Source: Dielma fastidiosa
GTDB taxonomy: Bacteria; Bacillota_I; Bacilli_A; Erysipelotrichales; Erysipelotrichaceae
Assembly: GCF_000313565.1 (NCBI RefSeq)
Contig: NZ_HE578924.1
Span: forward strand, 404,233 to 456,888
DNA: 52,656 nucleotides
Direction of reading: 5' to 3'
A model generated the notes under the pieces. That model searched no databases. It was not told the DNA's origin and worked only from the letters and a program-made list of their open reading frames with translations. Positions within the stretch are counted from its first letter, which is position 1, and every line of letters starts with the position of its first letter. Positions 1 through 8,715 of this stretch are shown one piece after another. The position numbers were made by a program, and so were the translations under genes.

Positions 1-2
1 AT

Positions 3-65
3 AAAAAAAGTGGTTCAAGGCCTCTAAAAGATATTTTTACCATCTTTTTAAATGCCCTGAACCAC
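3..65 (-). terminator. Rho-independent terminator of the mgl operon
   Basis: A 12-base stem pairs 10-21 with 54-65 (GTGGTTCAAGGC against GCCCTGAACCAC, one mismatch). An inner stem AAAAGAT/ATCTTTT lies inside it. On the minus strand the hairpin is followed by a run of seven T (positions 9-3). It sits just downstream of mglC and ends the operon. Confidence 0.88.
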
Positions 66-129
66 ATGTTATCTAAACCTTAACTTTGATTTTTTATAAC
101 TATTACTAAGCATTGCCTTCTTATAGTTA

Positions 130-1785
130 TTATTTCTTCTGAACGTATTTCAGACAGTCCAAAGTTACCGCTGTGATAATGATAATACCTTCAAATACGA
201 ATTGAAGATTTGTATCGATACCAAGAATTGTCAGTGAGTAGATTAATACGGTGAAAATAAGTACGCCGACTACTACACCTGAAATCTTACCAATACCGCC
301 AGTAAAGGATACGCCGCCTACTACGCAGGCCGCAATTGCATCCATCTCCCAGCCTTGGCCATATGCCGCAGAACCAGAACCGATCATTCTTGCACATTCA
401 AGCCATGAACCAAAGCCATAAAGAATACCAGCCAGAATAAATGCACCCATGGTTACCCAGAATACTGAGATACCAGAAACTGCTGCTGCTTCCGGATTGC
501 CGCCGACTGCATATAAATTCTTACCAAAAGTTGTCTTGTTCCAAATAAACCATACAATTGCGATGGCTACAACTGCCCATAAAATAATCGTTGGGAAGCC
601 GCCGATTCTTGGAATGATCATCTTTGGAATTGATGGATCGATAGCACCAAATGATACACCCTTTGTCGCATAAGTAACCAAACCAAAGATAACCAGCATA
701 TTAGCCATTGTAGAAATAAATGGATGCATCTTAAATCTTGCGGTGAAGAAGCCTGCAATGGCAGTAAAGAATGTACATAACAGAACACACATTACCAGTG
801 CAAAAATCATTCGCACACCAATCGGCATACCTGTAAAATCAAACACATGACCAAATACCGCACCGGTATTGATTCCCTGATGCATGATAATGGTTGCCGT
901 CGTCATACCCATACCAACCATACGTCCGATTGAAAGGTCGGTACCGGTCAGCAAGATTAAACCCGCAACACCAAGCGCTAAGAACATTCTCGGTGAAGCC
1001 TGCTGTAAAATATTTAAAACATTGTTAAAGGTCAGCAGCGGCACACCCTTGATGATTGGGGTAGCAATACATAGACCAATAAAAATTAAGATAATCGCAA
1101 TATATAAGCCATTATTCAGCAAGAATGTCCGTTTATTAAATGAGTATTTATAATTCTCCCATTTCTGCATTCTTGATTCCATAAAGGTGAATTTAGATAA
1201 ACGCAGCAAGTCAATCAGGTGATACTGCCATACAAAGGCGGCATGCCTTCTGTCTTTAATTTGCTGAAGCTCTTTATCTAACTCCATTTTGGCATCAAAC
1301 ATCCGGTTCTTATGAACATATTTTTCATCCTTGATTTCCTGATGATCAGAAATTTTTGCCAAAGTATCTTTATGTTCTTTTTCTAATTCCGCAATTTTCT
1401 TATTATATGCTTCCTTAGCCTGTATTTTTTCCTGTTCGCAGCTTTCTTTTAATAGCTGATAATAATCTGAATCAAAGTGCGCTTTCAAATATGCAATCGC
1501 ATCGTTGATCAATTTTGAAATCTCATCCTTGTTATTTGCTTCAACGGTTTTTGCTTTTGCCAGCTGTTCATTATATTCCTTGATTCTATTTTCTTTCTCT
1601 TCCTTTTGTATACTGCGATCCCGTTTTAAAGTATCAATATTATTTTGAAGAGCAACTACACGATTGGTGCCGTCGGCTCTGAGATCATCAATCTTTTCTT
1701 GTATTTTGCCTACATAATCCTCAATGGGCTGCCGCAGTTGCTGTTCCTGTTCAGCCGTTAGGATCTTATCGTTTCCTTTCGCCAT
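130..1785 (-). CDS. mglC: Galactose/methylgalactoside ABC transporter permease MglC with long N-terminal coiled coil
   Basis: This is the inner-membrane permease of the galactose/glucose ABC importer, last gene of the mgl operon, 17 bases after mglA. Residues from about 225 to 551 carry the hydrophobic permease core with family motifs such as LTGTDLSIGR and AVGGNPEAAAVSGI. The first ~220 residues are very polar, rich in Lys, Glu, Gln and Ala, and look like long coiled-coil helices (residues 20-80 and 110-180). The usual MglC is about 335 residues, so this protein is about 215 longer at the N-terminus. The extension precedes the first membrane helix and should be cytoplasmic, on the same side as the MglA ATPase. 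The single start has a good ribosome site (GGGAGATGAATTA before ATG), so the extension is not an artefact of start choice. The permease assignment is firm; the role of the extension is unknown. Confidence 0.93.
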   Translation of the reverse strand: MAKGNDKILTAEQEQQLRQPIEDYVGKIQEKIDDLRADGTNRVVALQNNIDTLKRDRSIQKEEKENRIKEYNEQLAKAKTVEANNKDEISKLINDAIAYLKAHFDSDYYQLLKESCEQEKIQAKEAYNKKIAELEKEHKDTLAKISDHQEIKDEKYVHKNRMFDAKMELDKELQQIKDRRHAAFVWQYHLIDLLRLSKFTFMESRMQKWENYKYSFNKRTFLLNNGLYIAIILIFIGLCIATPIIKGVPLLTFNNVLNILQQASPRMFLALGVAGLILLTGTDLSIGRMVGMGMTTATIIMHQGINTGAVFGHVFDFTGMPIGVRMIFALVMCVLLCTFFTAIAGFFTARFKMHPFISTMANMLVIFGLVTYATKGVSFGAIDPSIPKMIIPRIGGFPTIILWAVVAIAIVWFIWNKTTFGKNLYAVGGNPEAAAVSGISVFWVTMGAFILAGILYGFGSWLECARMIGSGSAAYGQGWEMDAIAACVVGGVSFTGGIGKISGVVVGVLIFTVLIYSLTILGIDTNLQFVFEGIIIITAVTLDCLKYVQKK

Positions 1786-1802
1786 ATTAATTCATCTCCC
1801 TG

Positions 1803-3311
1803 TTATAGATATTTCGCACTGAGTCTTAAAAGTTCTTCCTGGTTTGTCTCTTTAGTATTCACGATACCAGACAACCGCCCATTCGACATGACACCAATAC
1901 GGTTTGTTATACCGAGAATCTCCGGCATTTCCGATGAAACAACGATAATTGTCTTGCCCTGTTTCGCCATATTGATAATTAATTCATAGATTTCATATTT
2001 CGCACCAACATCAATTCCGCGTGTAGGTTCATCCATCATAAAAATCTTCGGTGCGCGTTCCAGCCATTTGCCAAATATAACCTTTTGCTGATTTCCTCCG
2101 GATAGGCTGGAAATCTTATCGTCAGGCCCCATGCACTTGGTATGCATAATCTTGATTTCATTAGAAGTAGCTTTAATCATTTTAGATTCAGAAAGAGCTA
2201 CACCTGACTTATACTGGTTTAGATTGGCAATTGTCGTATTAAAAGTCAAATCACCCTTCAGGAAAATACCATTCGCCTTTCGCTCTTCGGTAATCATTGC
2301 GAAACCATTCTCCATGGCCTCTTTTGCACTGCTGAAATTCATCAGCTGATTCTTGTAATAAACACGGCCTGCCGCTCTTGTACGAACACCAAAAATAGTT
2401 TCTAAAAGCTCAGTACGGCCAGCGCCTACCAGACCATATAAACCAAAGATTTCCCCTTCTTTCACATCAAAGGATATATCTTGTAAATGCGGTTCAAATT
2501 TAGTAGACAGATGCTGAATGGATAAGATGTTTTCACCCGGCGTATTGTCTACCGGCGGGAAACGGTTATCCAATGAACGGCCAACCATTGCGGATATTAA
2601 ATCGTTCATATTAGCATCCTTGGTACTCTTTGTCGCAACCAATTTACCGTCACGAAGTACCGATATTTCATCACATATCTCAAAAATCTCATCCATCTTA
2701 TGAGAAATATAAATAAGGGCAATCCCCTGTTCTTTTAGCTTTCTCATCATCTCGAAGAGCTTGTTCACCTCCTGCACCGTCAATGACGATGTAGGCTCAT
2801 CCAGAACAATTACCTGTGAATTATAGGAAATTGCCTTAGCGATTTCACACATCTGCCGCTGGGAAACCGACATATTCCGCATCGGCTGCGTAAGATTTAC
2901 AGTCATTCCCAGCTTTCTGAATAGCTCAGAAGCTTCTTTTTTCATTCTGCCTTCATCAACCACACCCAAGGAATTGACCGGATAACGGCCCAGAAAAAGA
3001 TTATCAATTACATTTCTTTCCAGGCATTGATTCAGTTCCTGATGCACCATCGCGATACCATTTTCAAGGGCATCCTTAGGACCGGAAAAGCTTACTTCCT
3101 TGCCCTTTAAATAGATATTGCCCTCATCTTTCTGATAGGTACCAAACAGGCACTTCATCATGGTTGACTTACCGGCGCCATTCTCACCCATAAGTCCCAT
3201 AACGGTTCCGCGTTTCACATCCAGATTGATATGATCCAGAACTCTGTTTCGGCCAAATGACTTGCTCATACCGCGTATTGATAAGACGATATCATCTTTC
3301 TTATCTGTCAT
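1803..3311 (-). CDS. mglA: Galactose/methylgalactoside ABC transporter ATP-binding protein MglA
   Basis: This cytoplasmic ATPase powers the Mgl sugar importer. It has the two fused nucleotide-binding domains typical of monosaccharide (CUT2) importers and the usual length of about 500 residues. Domain 1 has Walker A GENGAGKST, signature VSQRQ and Walker B VIVLDEPTSSL. Domain 2 has the degenerate Walker A GLVGAGRTE normal for this family, signature LSGGNQQK and Walker B IFMMDEPTRGID. It follows mglB after a 92-base gap that contains a hairpin and precedes mglC by 17 bases. The start has an upstream GAGGAG. Sugar specificity is inferred from the neighbouring MglB. Confidence 0.95.
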   Translation of the reverse strand: MTDKKDDIVLSIRGMSKSFGRNRVLDHINLDVKRGTVMGLMGENGAGKSTMMKCLFGTYQKDEGNIYLKGKEVSFSGPKDALENGIAMVHQELNQCLERNVIDNLFLGRYPVNSLGVVDEGRMKKEASELFRKLGMTVNLTQPMRNMSVSQRQMCEIAKAISYNSQVIVLDEPTSSLTVQEVNKLFEMMRKLKEQGIALIYISHKMDEIFEICDEISVLRDGKLVATKSTKDANMNDLISAMVGRSLDNRFPPVDNTPGENILSIQHLSTKFEPHLQDISFDVKEGEIFGLYGLVGAGRTELLETIFGVRTRAAGRVYYKNQLMNFSSAKEAMENGFAMITEERKANGIFLKGDLTFNTTIANLNQYKSGVALSESKMIKATSNEIKIMHTKCMGPDDKISSLSGGNQQKVIFGKWLERAPKIFMMDEPTRGIDVGAKYEIYELIINMAKQGKTIIVVSSEMPEILGITNRIGVMSNGRLSGIVNTKETNQEELLRLSAKYL

Positions 3312-3359
3312 TGTTCTTACTCCTCTGTTTAAAAATGCTGCATTGCCATAAATAGGTTC

Positions 3360-3383
3360 TTAGGGAGAATTTCTTCTCCCTAA
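3360..3383 (-). other. Intercistronic hairpin between mglB and mglA
   Basis: A perfect 9-base stem (TTAGGGAGA at 3360-3368, TCTCCCTAA at 3375-3383, six-base loop) lies in the 92-base gap after mglB. No T-run follows on the minus strand, so it is probably not a full terminator. Such hairpins after binding-protein genes often stabilise the upstream mRNA and keep the binding protein more abundant than the membrane parts. That role is inferred here. Confidence 0.7.
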
Positions 3384-3403
3384 TCGCCTTTAATTAATAA
3401 ATA

Positions 3404-4684
3404 TTATTGATTTAATAAACTTGTATAAGAAGCCGCATTATCGGTCTTAACCATGTTAATAGCAAAGGCATCAAATTGGCTAGGGTTACCAAGACGGTTT
3501 GTAATATTAGATTCTGTCTGACCATCGCCGCCGATATATTCAACTTTTAGATTCAGAAGCTTGTCATATTTTTGTAATAATGGCTGATAAGTAGAACCTA
3601 AGAAATTATCTGCAGAGTTATAGATGTTCAGCCATACATTCTTTGTAGGATGAGCTGCTTCATCAAGCTGATTAGATACTGGAGCGTAAACCATTGTAGA
3701 ATCCATGAAATCCTTATAGTTGTCTGCTGTAACAGCAACATTTAATGCATAATAAGAACGTTCATCAGCATTGTATTTGAAAACATCAGCACTCAGTACG
3801 TTACCTGCATCATCAGCAGTACCGATACCTGTATCGATGTCTACACCATCAAGTGCATTACGAAGAACACGCAGTGTTAAATATGCCTGTACGTCAGCAT
3901 GCTGGCTGATTGTTCCGCCATAACCTTCAGCGATAGCCGCAACAGCATCACTATTAGCATCATAACCAAAAGTAGCTACTTTATTATCTTTTGACCATGC
4001 GTTAAACATTGACATACCCATACCATCATTATTAGAAACTACGATATCAATTTGATCACCAAATGAAGAAGCCCAAGTACCGATAGCGTTACCTGCTGTT
4101 GCAGCATCCCATGTTGCACCTGCAGAGTTCTTCATTTCCTGTGAAGCAAGTTCACGAACGATATAAGTCTTGCCATTGATTTCAAGTGTTCCATCTTGAA
4201 CGATGGCTGTTGTTCCTTCAGTATTTGTACCGATTGGATCACTGTTAACATTACCGTCTTTATCTACGGCTGTACCTAATGCTTTACGAACACCTCTGGT
4301 ACGTGCGATTGAGTCATTATGTCCGATATCGCCGATAGCCAGAACATAACCGATGATACCGTCACCATTGCGGTCAATCGTATTGATGTTCTTTTCAATG
4401 TAATCCATAACCATCGTACCTTGAAGTTCAGCACCTTGGTTCGCATCGAAACCAACATAATATGTGTCTTTGTTGAAATTCAGCGCGTTCATATCAAGTT
4501 CGCCAGTGGCGCTGCTTGATGGCTGACGGTTAAACCAAACTAACGGTTTATCCTTGTTGGCAACTTCCGCAGTACCAGGATCCGACGGGTTATCTGTCGG
4601 TTTGTCGTTGCTGCCGCAGCCTGCAACAGCAAATACCATTGCAGAAGCCATACTTACTGCTAATGCTTTTTTGAGTAATTTCAT
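3404..4684 (-). CDS. mglB: Galactose/glucose-binding lipoprotein MglB, circularly permuted
   Basis: This is the extracellular sugar-binding lipoprotein of the Mgl importer. The lipobox VAGC puts the lipidated Cys at 23, followed by a polar linker to about 45. The order of the fold is changed. The mature protein starts with the strand PLVWFNRQP, which in normal galactose-binding proteins lies about 90 residues in. It then runs through the calcium loop (DRNGDG, 104-109), GHNDSIAR (121-128), TWD (191-193), SNNDGMGM (217-224) and FGYDAN (239-244) to the normal C-terminus near 330. A linker (331-347) leads into residues 349-426, which match the usual first ~75 residues (NIYNSADNF, then FAINMVKTDNAASY). 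Counterparts of the E. coli sugar ligands Asp14, Phe16, Asn91, His152, Asp154, Arg158, Trp183, Asn211 and Asp236 are all present, as D359, F361, N52, H122, D124, R128, W192, N218 or N219, and D242. The protein therefore looks functional. The start has a strong ribosome site inside a hairpin. Confidence 0.92.
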   Translation of the reverse strand: MKLLKKALAVSMASAMVFAVAGCGSNDKPTDNPSDPGTAEVANKDKPLVWFNRQPSSSATGELDMNALNFNKDTYYVGFDANQGAELQGTMVMDYIEKNINTIDRNGDGIIGYVLAIGDIGHNDSIARTRGVRKALGTAVDKDGNVNSDPIGTNTEGTTAIVQDGTLEINGKTYIVRELASQEMKNSAGATWDAATAGNAIGTWASSFGDQIDIVVSNNDGMGMSMFNAWSKDNKVATFGYDANSDAVAAIAEGYGGTISQHADVQAYLTLRVLRNALDGVDIDTGIGTADDAGNVLSADVFKYNADERSYYALNVAVTADNYKDFMDSTMVYAPVSNQLDEAAHPTKNVWLNIYNSADNFLGSTYQPLLQKYDKLLNLKVEYIGGDGQTESNITNRLGNPSQFDAFAINMVKTDNAASYTSLLNQ

Positions 4685-4688
4685 AATA

Positions 4689-4735
4689 AATCCTCCCTTG
4701 ATTTATCCAAATTATAGCTTTATCAAGGGAGGATT
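4689..4735 (-). promoter_or_regulatory. Hairpin sequestering the mglB ribosome binding site
   Basis: A perfect 14-base inverted repeat pairs 4722-4735 with 4689-4702. The mRNA sequence is AATCCTCCCTTGAT, a 19-base loop, then ATCAAGGGAGGATT. The 3' arm contains the mglB ribosome site GGGAGGA, whose ATG is at 4684-4682, so the 5' arm acts as an anti-Shine-Dalgarno. A TATAAT lies in the loop. A transcript started there would lack the 5' arm and have a free ribosome site, but I see no good -35, so this is only a possibility. No T-run follows. Confidence 0.75.
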
Positions 4736-4883
4736 ACCATGCGATATTATTCACTGCACTATAAAATTTCTTTGATAGCGCATACATTTTTATTCTTTTA
4801 TCCATAAATAATGGAGCTAATCAGCTTAAAAATGCCGATTATTTCCCAGGAAAACTTCATTTTTCATCATTAATTTTAGTTAC

Positions 4884-5915
4884 TTATTTAATCTGTGTGG
4901 TCAGGGCAATTTGGGAGCAGTTATAATACTTCCCGTCCTTTAATTCAATTTCTTTCTGCACATCATGTCCCAAGCCGGCAGCTGATGCGATTTTAAAAAT
5001 CACACTCGCATACTCATCACTGTCACATTGCACTGTTCCAAATAATTTGCCTGATTCCAAACCCTCAATACCTTGAGGGGTACCATCGATGCCCACAATT
5101 TTAATCGGCGCGGTAATTTTTTTACGCTCCAATGCATCGGCTGCCCCCAGTGCCATATCATCATTGTTGCTGATAACCAGCTCGATTTCGTTGGGGTATT
5201 CATCCAGCCATTTCTCCATCCATGCAGAGCCTTGACTTTTTTCCCAATTTCCGATGCCGCCGGTAATTTTCTCCAGCGGCACACCGCCGTCTTTTAATGT
5301 CTGAATAGACCATTCAGTTCTGATCAGAGAATCCTGATGATTCGTCTCGCCTTCAAGAAGTACATAGCTGACCTTGCCGTCATTGTTTAAATCGAGAGAG
5401 CTTGGATCTTCATTATAGGCATCTACTAAAATATTTCCCTGCAAAACAGCTGATTCCTTCGCGTCCTCACCGACATAATAAAGCTTCTCCCAGCGGTTCA
5501 TGTCCTCTTCCACCGGTTCTCGATTGAAGAATACAACAGGTATATCGCCTTCCATTGCCCGATTAATAATATAAGAAGCGGCTGATCGGTCAACCATATT
5601 GACACAGATCACATCAACACCTAATGATACAAAACGATCCACCTGGCTGTTTTGGGTATTTTGACTGCCTTTCCCGTTCACGATATCAAGAACAATCCGG
5701 ATGCCAGTATCCTTTTCGTAGGCTTTTACCTGTTCCTCCATCTTTCGGCAGAGATTGTTAATAAAGGAATCATCCCCGCGATATAAAGTAACGCCGATGC
5801 GAAGTGTCTTTTTTTCTTCTTTTTCTATATTACTGCGGCTTTGAAAAACGATACAGCCAATTACCAGACAAAAGATGAGAATCCCTGCTGCGATGAATGA
5901 ATTTTTCTTTTTCAT
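4884..5915 (-). CDS. Membrane-attached galactose/glucose-binding protein, normal domain order
   Basis: This is a type I periplasmic-binding protein of the galactose/glucose family in the usual order. After an N-terminal hydrophobic segment (7-24) come the first strand RIGVTLYRGDDSF, VNMVDRSAASY, VVFFNREP, the calcium loop DLNNDGKVSY, NHQDSLIR, SNNDDMALGA and GIDGTPQG. The segment ends in VIGC, so the protein could be a lipoprotein (Cys21) or simply membrane-anchored. It starts 12 bases after the preceding binding-protein gene and lies 199 bases before mglB. Its place beside a sensor kinase, apart from the transporter genes, suggests that it presents sugar to the kinase. The known XylFII-LytS xylose sensor of Clostridium beijerinckii is a parallel. 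It is also a built-in reference for the permuted MglB. Confidence 0.88.
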   Translation of the reverse strand: MKKKNSFIAAGILIFCLVIGCIVFQSRSNIEKEEKKTLRIGVTLYRGDDSFINNLCRKMEEQVKAYEKDTGIRIVLDIVNGKGSQNTQNSQVDRFVSLGVDVICVNMVDRSAASYIINRAMEGDIPVVFFNREPVEEDMNRWEKLYYVGEDAKESAVLQGNILVDAYNEDPSSLDLNNDGKVSYVLLEGETNHQDSLIRTEWSIQTLKDGGVPLEKITGGIGNWEKSQGSAWMEKWLDEYPNEIELVISNNDDMALGAADALERKKITAPIKIVGIDGTPQGIEGLESGKLFGTVQCDSDEYASVIFKIASAAGLGHDVQKEIELKDGKYYNCSQIALTTQIK

Positions 5916-5926
5916 AATGCCTCCGT

Positions 5927-6934
5927 TTATTCTATTGGATAAAGAATTTTTTCAAAATACTTTTCCTTCAAATCATCTTTTTCAAGATAATATGAAGCCA
6001 GTTCAATCTGTTCCCGGTCACTGCTTTTTTCAATTGCCTCGACTGCTTTCACAATGCTTAAATAACCAGCATCATATTGATTCGTCGCTATCAAGCCTTT
6101 GATGAAGCCGCGATCCATTTGATTTAAAATCTTTGTCGTACTGCCAAAGCCATACAAAACAGCAATGTCTTCATAAGCCGTATGATCCGCGATTATATCA
6201 GCGGTCAAGTCCAGACTCTTTACATCTAAAGCTACGATGATTGCCCCGTCATCACACGCCGCTACTTCATCAGCCATTACCTGAGAAAAGAAATCTTCAT
6301 TCTCAATAACAGGTGTATTAGGTGAGCCGCCGGGTGACATTTCATAATGATGGGCCTGAAAGCCAGCCTGGGAAATCTCCGCTAAAAGACCGTTATACAC
6401 TTCTTGGTTATAACCGTAATCAAGACCTTCAGTAAACATGTATACCGGCTTATCAGCATTATTTTCGCGAACAATGGCTTCACCCAGCATTCGGCCGGCT
6501 TCATAATAATCCTGTGAGATACCGGTAATTGCCCAATCTCCCGGCAGGCTGTTGCCCATGATAATCAGCGGACTCGTTAAAACCATGTCATCCAATATCC
6601 GACGGCATTCTGCCTGCTTTAACGGCACAAATACCACTGCCTGCGAGCCATCACTGATCTCACGATTTAAAAGCTCCATCTGTTCCTCGACATCCCCTTT
6701 TTCATATAATGTGATGAAATTAACATCCACATTGTATTCATCAGCGGCCTTATCAATCCCCTTACGGAAATTCTTATAATAATCGTCATTGGTATCTTTG
6801 ATTATGACGGAGACAGAATAAATGGTAGTTTCCTTTTCCTTAATAATTAAATCAGTTGAAGATAACAGAAATAAAATAATTAAAATGCCGGCCATCAGTC
6901 CCCATATCAGCTTTTCCTGTCTTGTCATTTCCAT
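5927..6934 (-). CDS. Membrane-anchored sugar-binding protein (type I periplasmic-binding fold)
   Basis: A 335-residue protein with one uncleaved signal-anchor helix (residues 10-27, no lipobox Cys). It is followed by a substrate-binding domain that begins SVSVIIKDTNDDYYKNF and contains AVVFVPL and PLIIMGNS. The fold matches the RbsB/galactose-binding family, but the sugar-contact residues are not those of MglB, so its ligand is unknown. Its start overlaps the end of the sensor-kinase gene by 10 bases, indicating translational coupling. A role as an extracytoplasmic co-sensor for the kinase is inferred from this coupling. Confidence 0.8.
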   Translation of the reverse strand: MEMTRQEKLIWGLMAGILIILFLLSSTDLIIKEKETTIYSVSVIIKDTNDDYYKNFRKGIDKAADEYNVDVNFITLYEKGDVEEQMELLNREISDGSQAVVFVPLKQAECRRILDDMVLTSPLIIMGNSLPGDWAITGISQDYYEAGRMLGEAIVRENNADKPVYMFTEGLDYGYNQEVYNGLLAEISQAGFQAHHYEMSPGGSPNTPVIENEDFFSQVMADEVAACDDGAIIVALDVKSLDLTADIIADHTAYEDIAVLYGFGSTTKILNQMDRGFIKGLIATNQYDAGYLSIVKAVEAIEKSSDREQIELASYYLEKDDLKEKYFEKILYPIE

Positions 6935-8715
6935 AGTTGTTCACCCTTTGCGATTATCTGGCTGTAAGGAATAGCCGGAAGCCGGATCATAATTTCTGTT
7001 CCTACATCCGGTTCAGAATGAATAGTTAAGCCATATTGCTCACCAAAATAGAGTTTAATTCGCTCATTCACATTCTTTACCCCAATGCCTGAACCCTTTT
7101 TAGAGGTTGTGTGAATTGAATCTGAGAATAAGCTTGCCACCTGTTCCTCAGTCATACCCAATCCATTGTCACAAACCAAAAAGAATAAATCATCAGCTTC
7201 ACGCCAGCTCTTAATGATTACCTCACCATCACCGTCCATGAATTCCATACCGTGATAGATCGCGTTTTCCACTAATGGCTGAAGCATAAGCTTTAAGCTG
7301 GCAAGTTCTTCGCAGCCCTCACCGACCTCAATATCATAAGTAAATTTATTTTTGAAACGCATTCTTTGAATCATCAAGTAGCTGCGTACATGCTCAATCT
7401 CATCACGAACCTGAATAATACTCTTTCCTTTACTTAAGCTGATGCGGAAGAAACGTGCCAGAGCAGTTACAACTTTCACAGCTTCAGCTTTCTGCTCATT
7501 TTCAATCATCCAGACAATAATATCTAATGTATTATAGAGGAAATGCGGATTGATCTGCGATTGCAGTGTATCAAATTCCTGTTTGCGTTTTGCCTCATGC
7601 TCGGTAACGATATCATTCATGAGTACCCTGATCTGTTTAGCCATGTTGCTGATTGAAGTTCCTAAATGCTGAATCTCATAAGAACCGCCAATATAGACCG
7701 GTGTCTGTAAATTACCTTCCTCAAGAATACCTACTGATTTTTCTAATTCCTTGATTGGATCGGTTATTCTGGAAGAGATGTATGAATTGATAAAGGTTAA
7801 AATAAATAAAATCAGGGTAATGATAAAGATAATAAATAATCTGGTTTTAATCGTATTTAAGGAGACAACATTCTTCGGTGTTACGCCTACCACCTTCCAG
7901 CCGGTATAACCGACTGATTTAACGGTGACAATTCGTTCAGTGCCTTCAAATTCCTCCAGATGATTGCCGTCCTTGTATTCGGCAGCTGCTAAATTATTCT
8001 CCATGAAACGGCCTGAATCAATCAGCTGCATCTTTGGGTGATAGAGAATTTCACCATCACTGCTGATTAGATAGACATAACCGCCGCTGCCGGTCGTTAC
8101 ACCGTTAAAAAGGTGAGCCAAGCTTGAATAGCTCAAATCGACAAGCAGTACACCTTGCGCGGTTGATGTCCCTTCGGTTAGTTCCACAGCTCTAGATAAC
8201 GATATAACCCATTGATACTGGCTCTCATTCCCATCAAAGATGGTTTGCACATGCGGATCAGAAAAATGCTGATTTTCCGTTTTATCAAGAGCATTAGTAA
8301 ACCAGCTGTCACTCTTAACATCAAGGTTGGTCTTGATTCTAGCTGCCGGCACCGCTTCAATCAACGCACCGTCTTGGGAAAACAAGGCAATATTGGCAAC
8401 ATCATCACGGTTATTGTCATAGAGCAGCGTGATTTCACTGTTAATAGATTCTGAGGACAAATCAGCATTCTTGACTGCCCCATAATAAAGTGAATCCGAC
8501 AGCTTCATCACCGTGCGCAGATAACTCTCTACCGAACGGGCTACCTGACTGATTAAGCTTTGATTCTCCTCCATGACTGTCTGCGATACTTGACTTGAAA
8601 GCCGCCCATAGATTGAAAAAGTAATCAGCAAGCTGGCAGCCAGAGCAGTGATTGTGAAATATATAAAAATTGTACGCCGGATGCTTTGGTTATGAAATAT
8701 TTTCTTTTTTTCCAT
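6925..8715 (-). CDS. YesM-type sensor histidine kinase
   Basis: Membrane sensor kinase of the LytS/YesM class, partner of the response regulator encoded just upstream. Residues 15-35 and about 292-312 are membrane helices flanking an extracellular Cache-like sensor domain of about 250 residues. A HAMP region follows (about 314-368), then the His_kinase motif SQINPHFLYNTLD with phospho-acceptor His391. A HATPase domain contains LQPLVENAIYHG and DNGLGM. The start codon overlaps the stop of the regulator (TAATG), so the two proteins are made together. The operon context points to extracellular galactose or glucose as the signal, probably through the two anchored binding proteins that follow. Confidence 0.93.
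   Translation of the reverse strand: MEKKKIFHNQSIRRTIFIYFTITALAASLLITFSIYGRLSSQVSQTVMEENQSLISQVARSVESYLRTVMKLSDSLYYGAVKNADLSSESINSEITLLYDNNRDDVANIALFSQDGALIEAVPAARIKTNLDVKSDSWFTNALDKTENQHFSDPHVQTIFDGNESQYQWVISLSRAVELTEGTSTAQGVLLVDLSYSSLAHLFNGVTTGSGGYVYLISSDGEILYHPKMQLIDSGRFMENNLAAAEYKDGNHLEEFEGTERIVTVKSVGYTGWKVVGVTPKNVVSLNTIKTRLFIIFIITLILFILTFINSYISSRITDPIKELEKSVGILEEGNLQTPVYIGGSYEIQHLGTSISNMAKQIRVLMNDIVTEHEAKRKQEFDTLQSQINPHFLYNTLDIIVWMIENEQKAEAVKVVTALARFFRISLSKGKSIIQVRDEIEHVRSYLMIQRMRFKNKFTYDIEVGEGCEELASLKLMLQPLVENAIYHGMEFMDGDGEVIIKSWREADDLFFLVCDNGLGMTEEQVASLFSDSIHTTSKKGSGIGVKNVNERIKLYFGEQYGLTIHSEPDVGTEIMIRLPAIPYSQIIAKGEQLWK

Noticed and set aside
3360-3383. Terminator between mglB and mglA
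   Set aside because: The hairpin has no T-run, and the transporter genes downstream need expression with mglB, so a stabilising intercistronic hairpin fits better.
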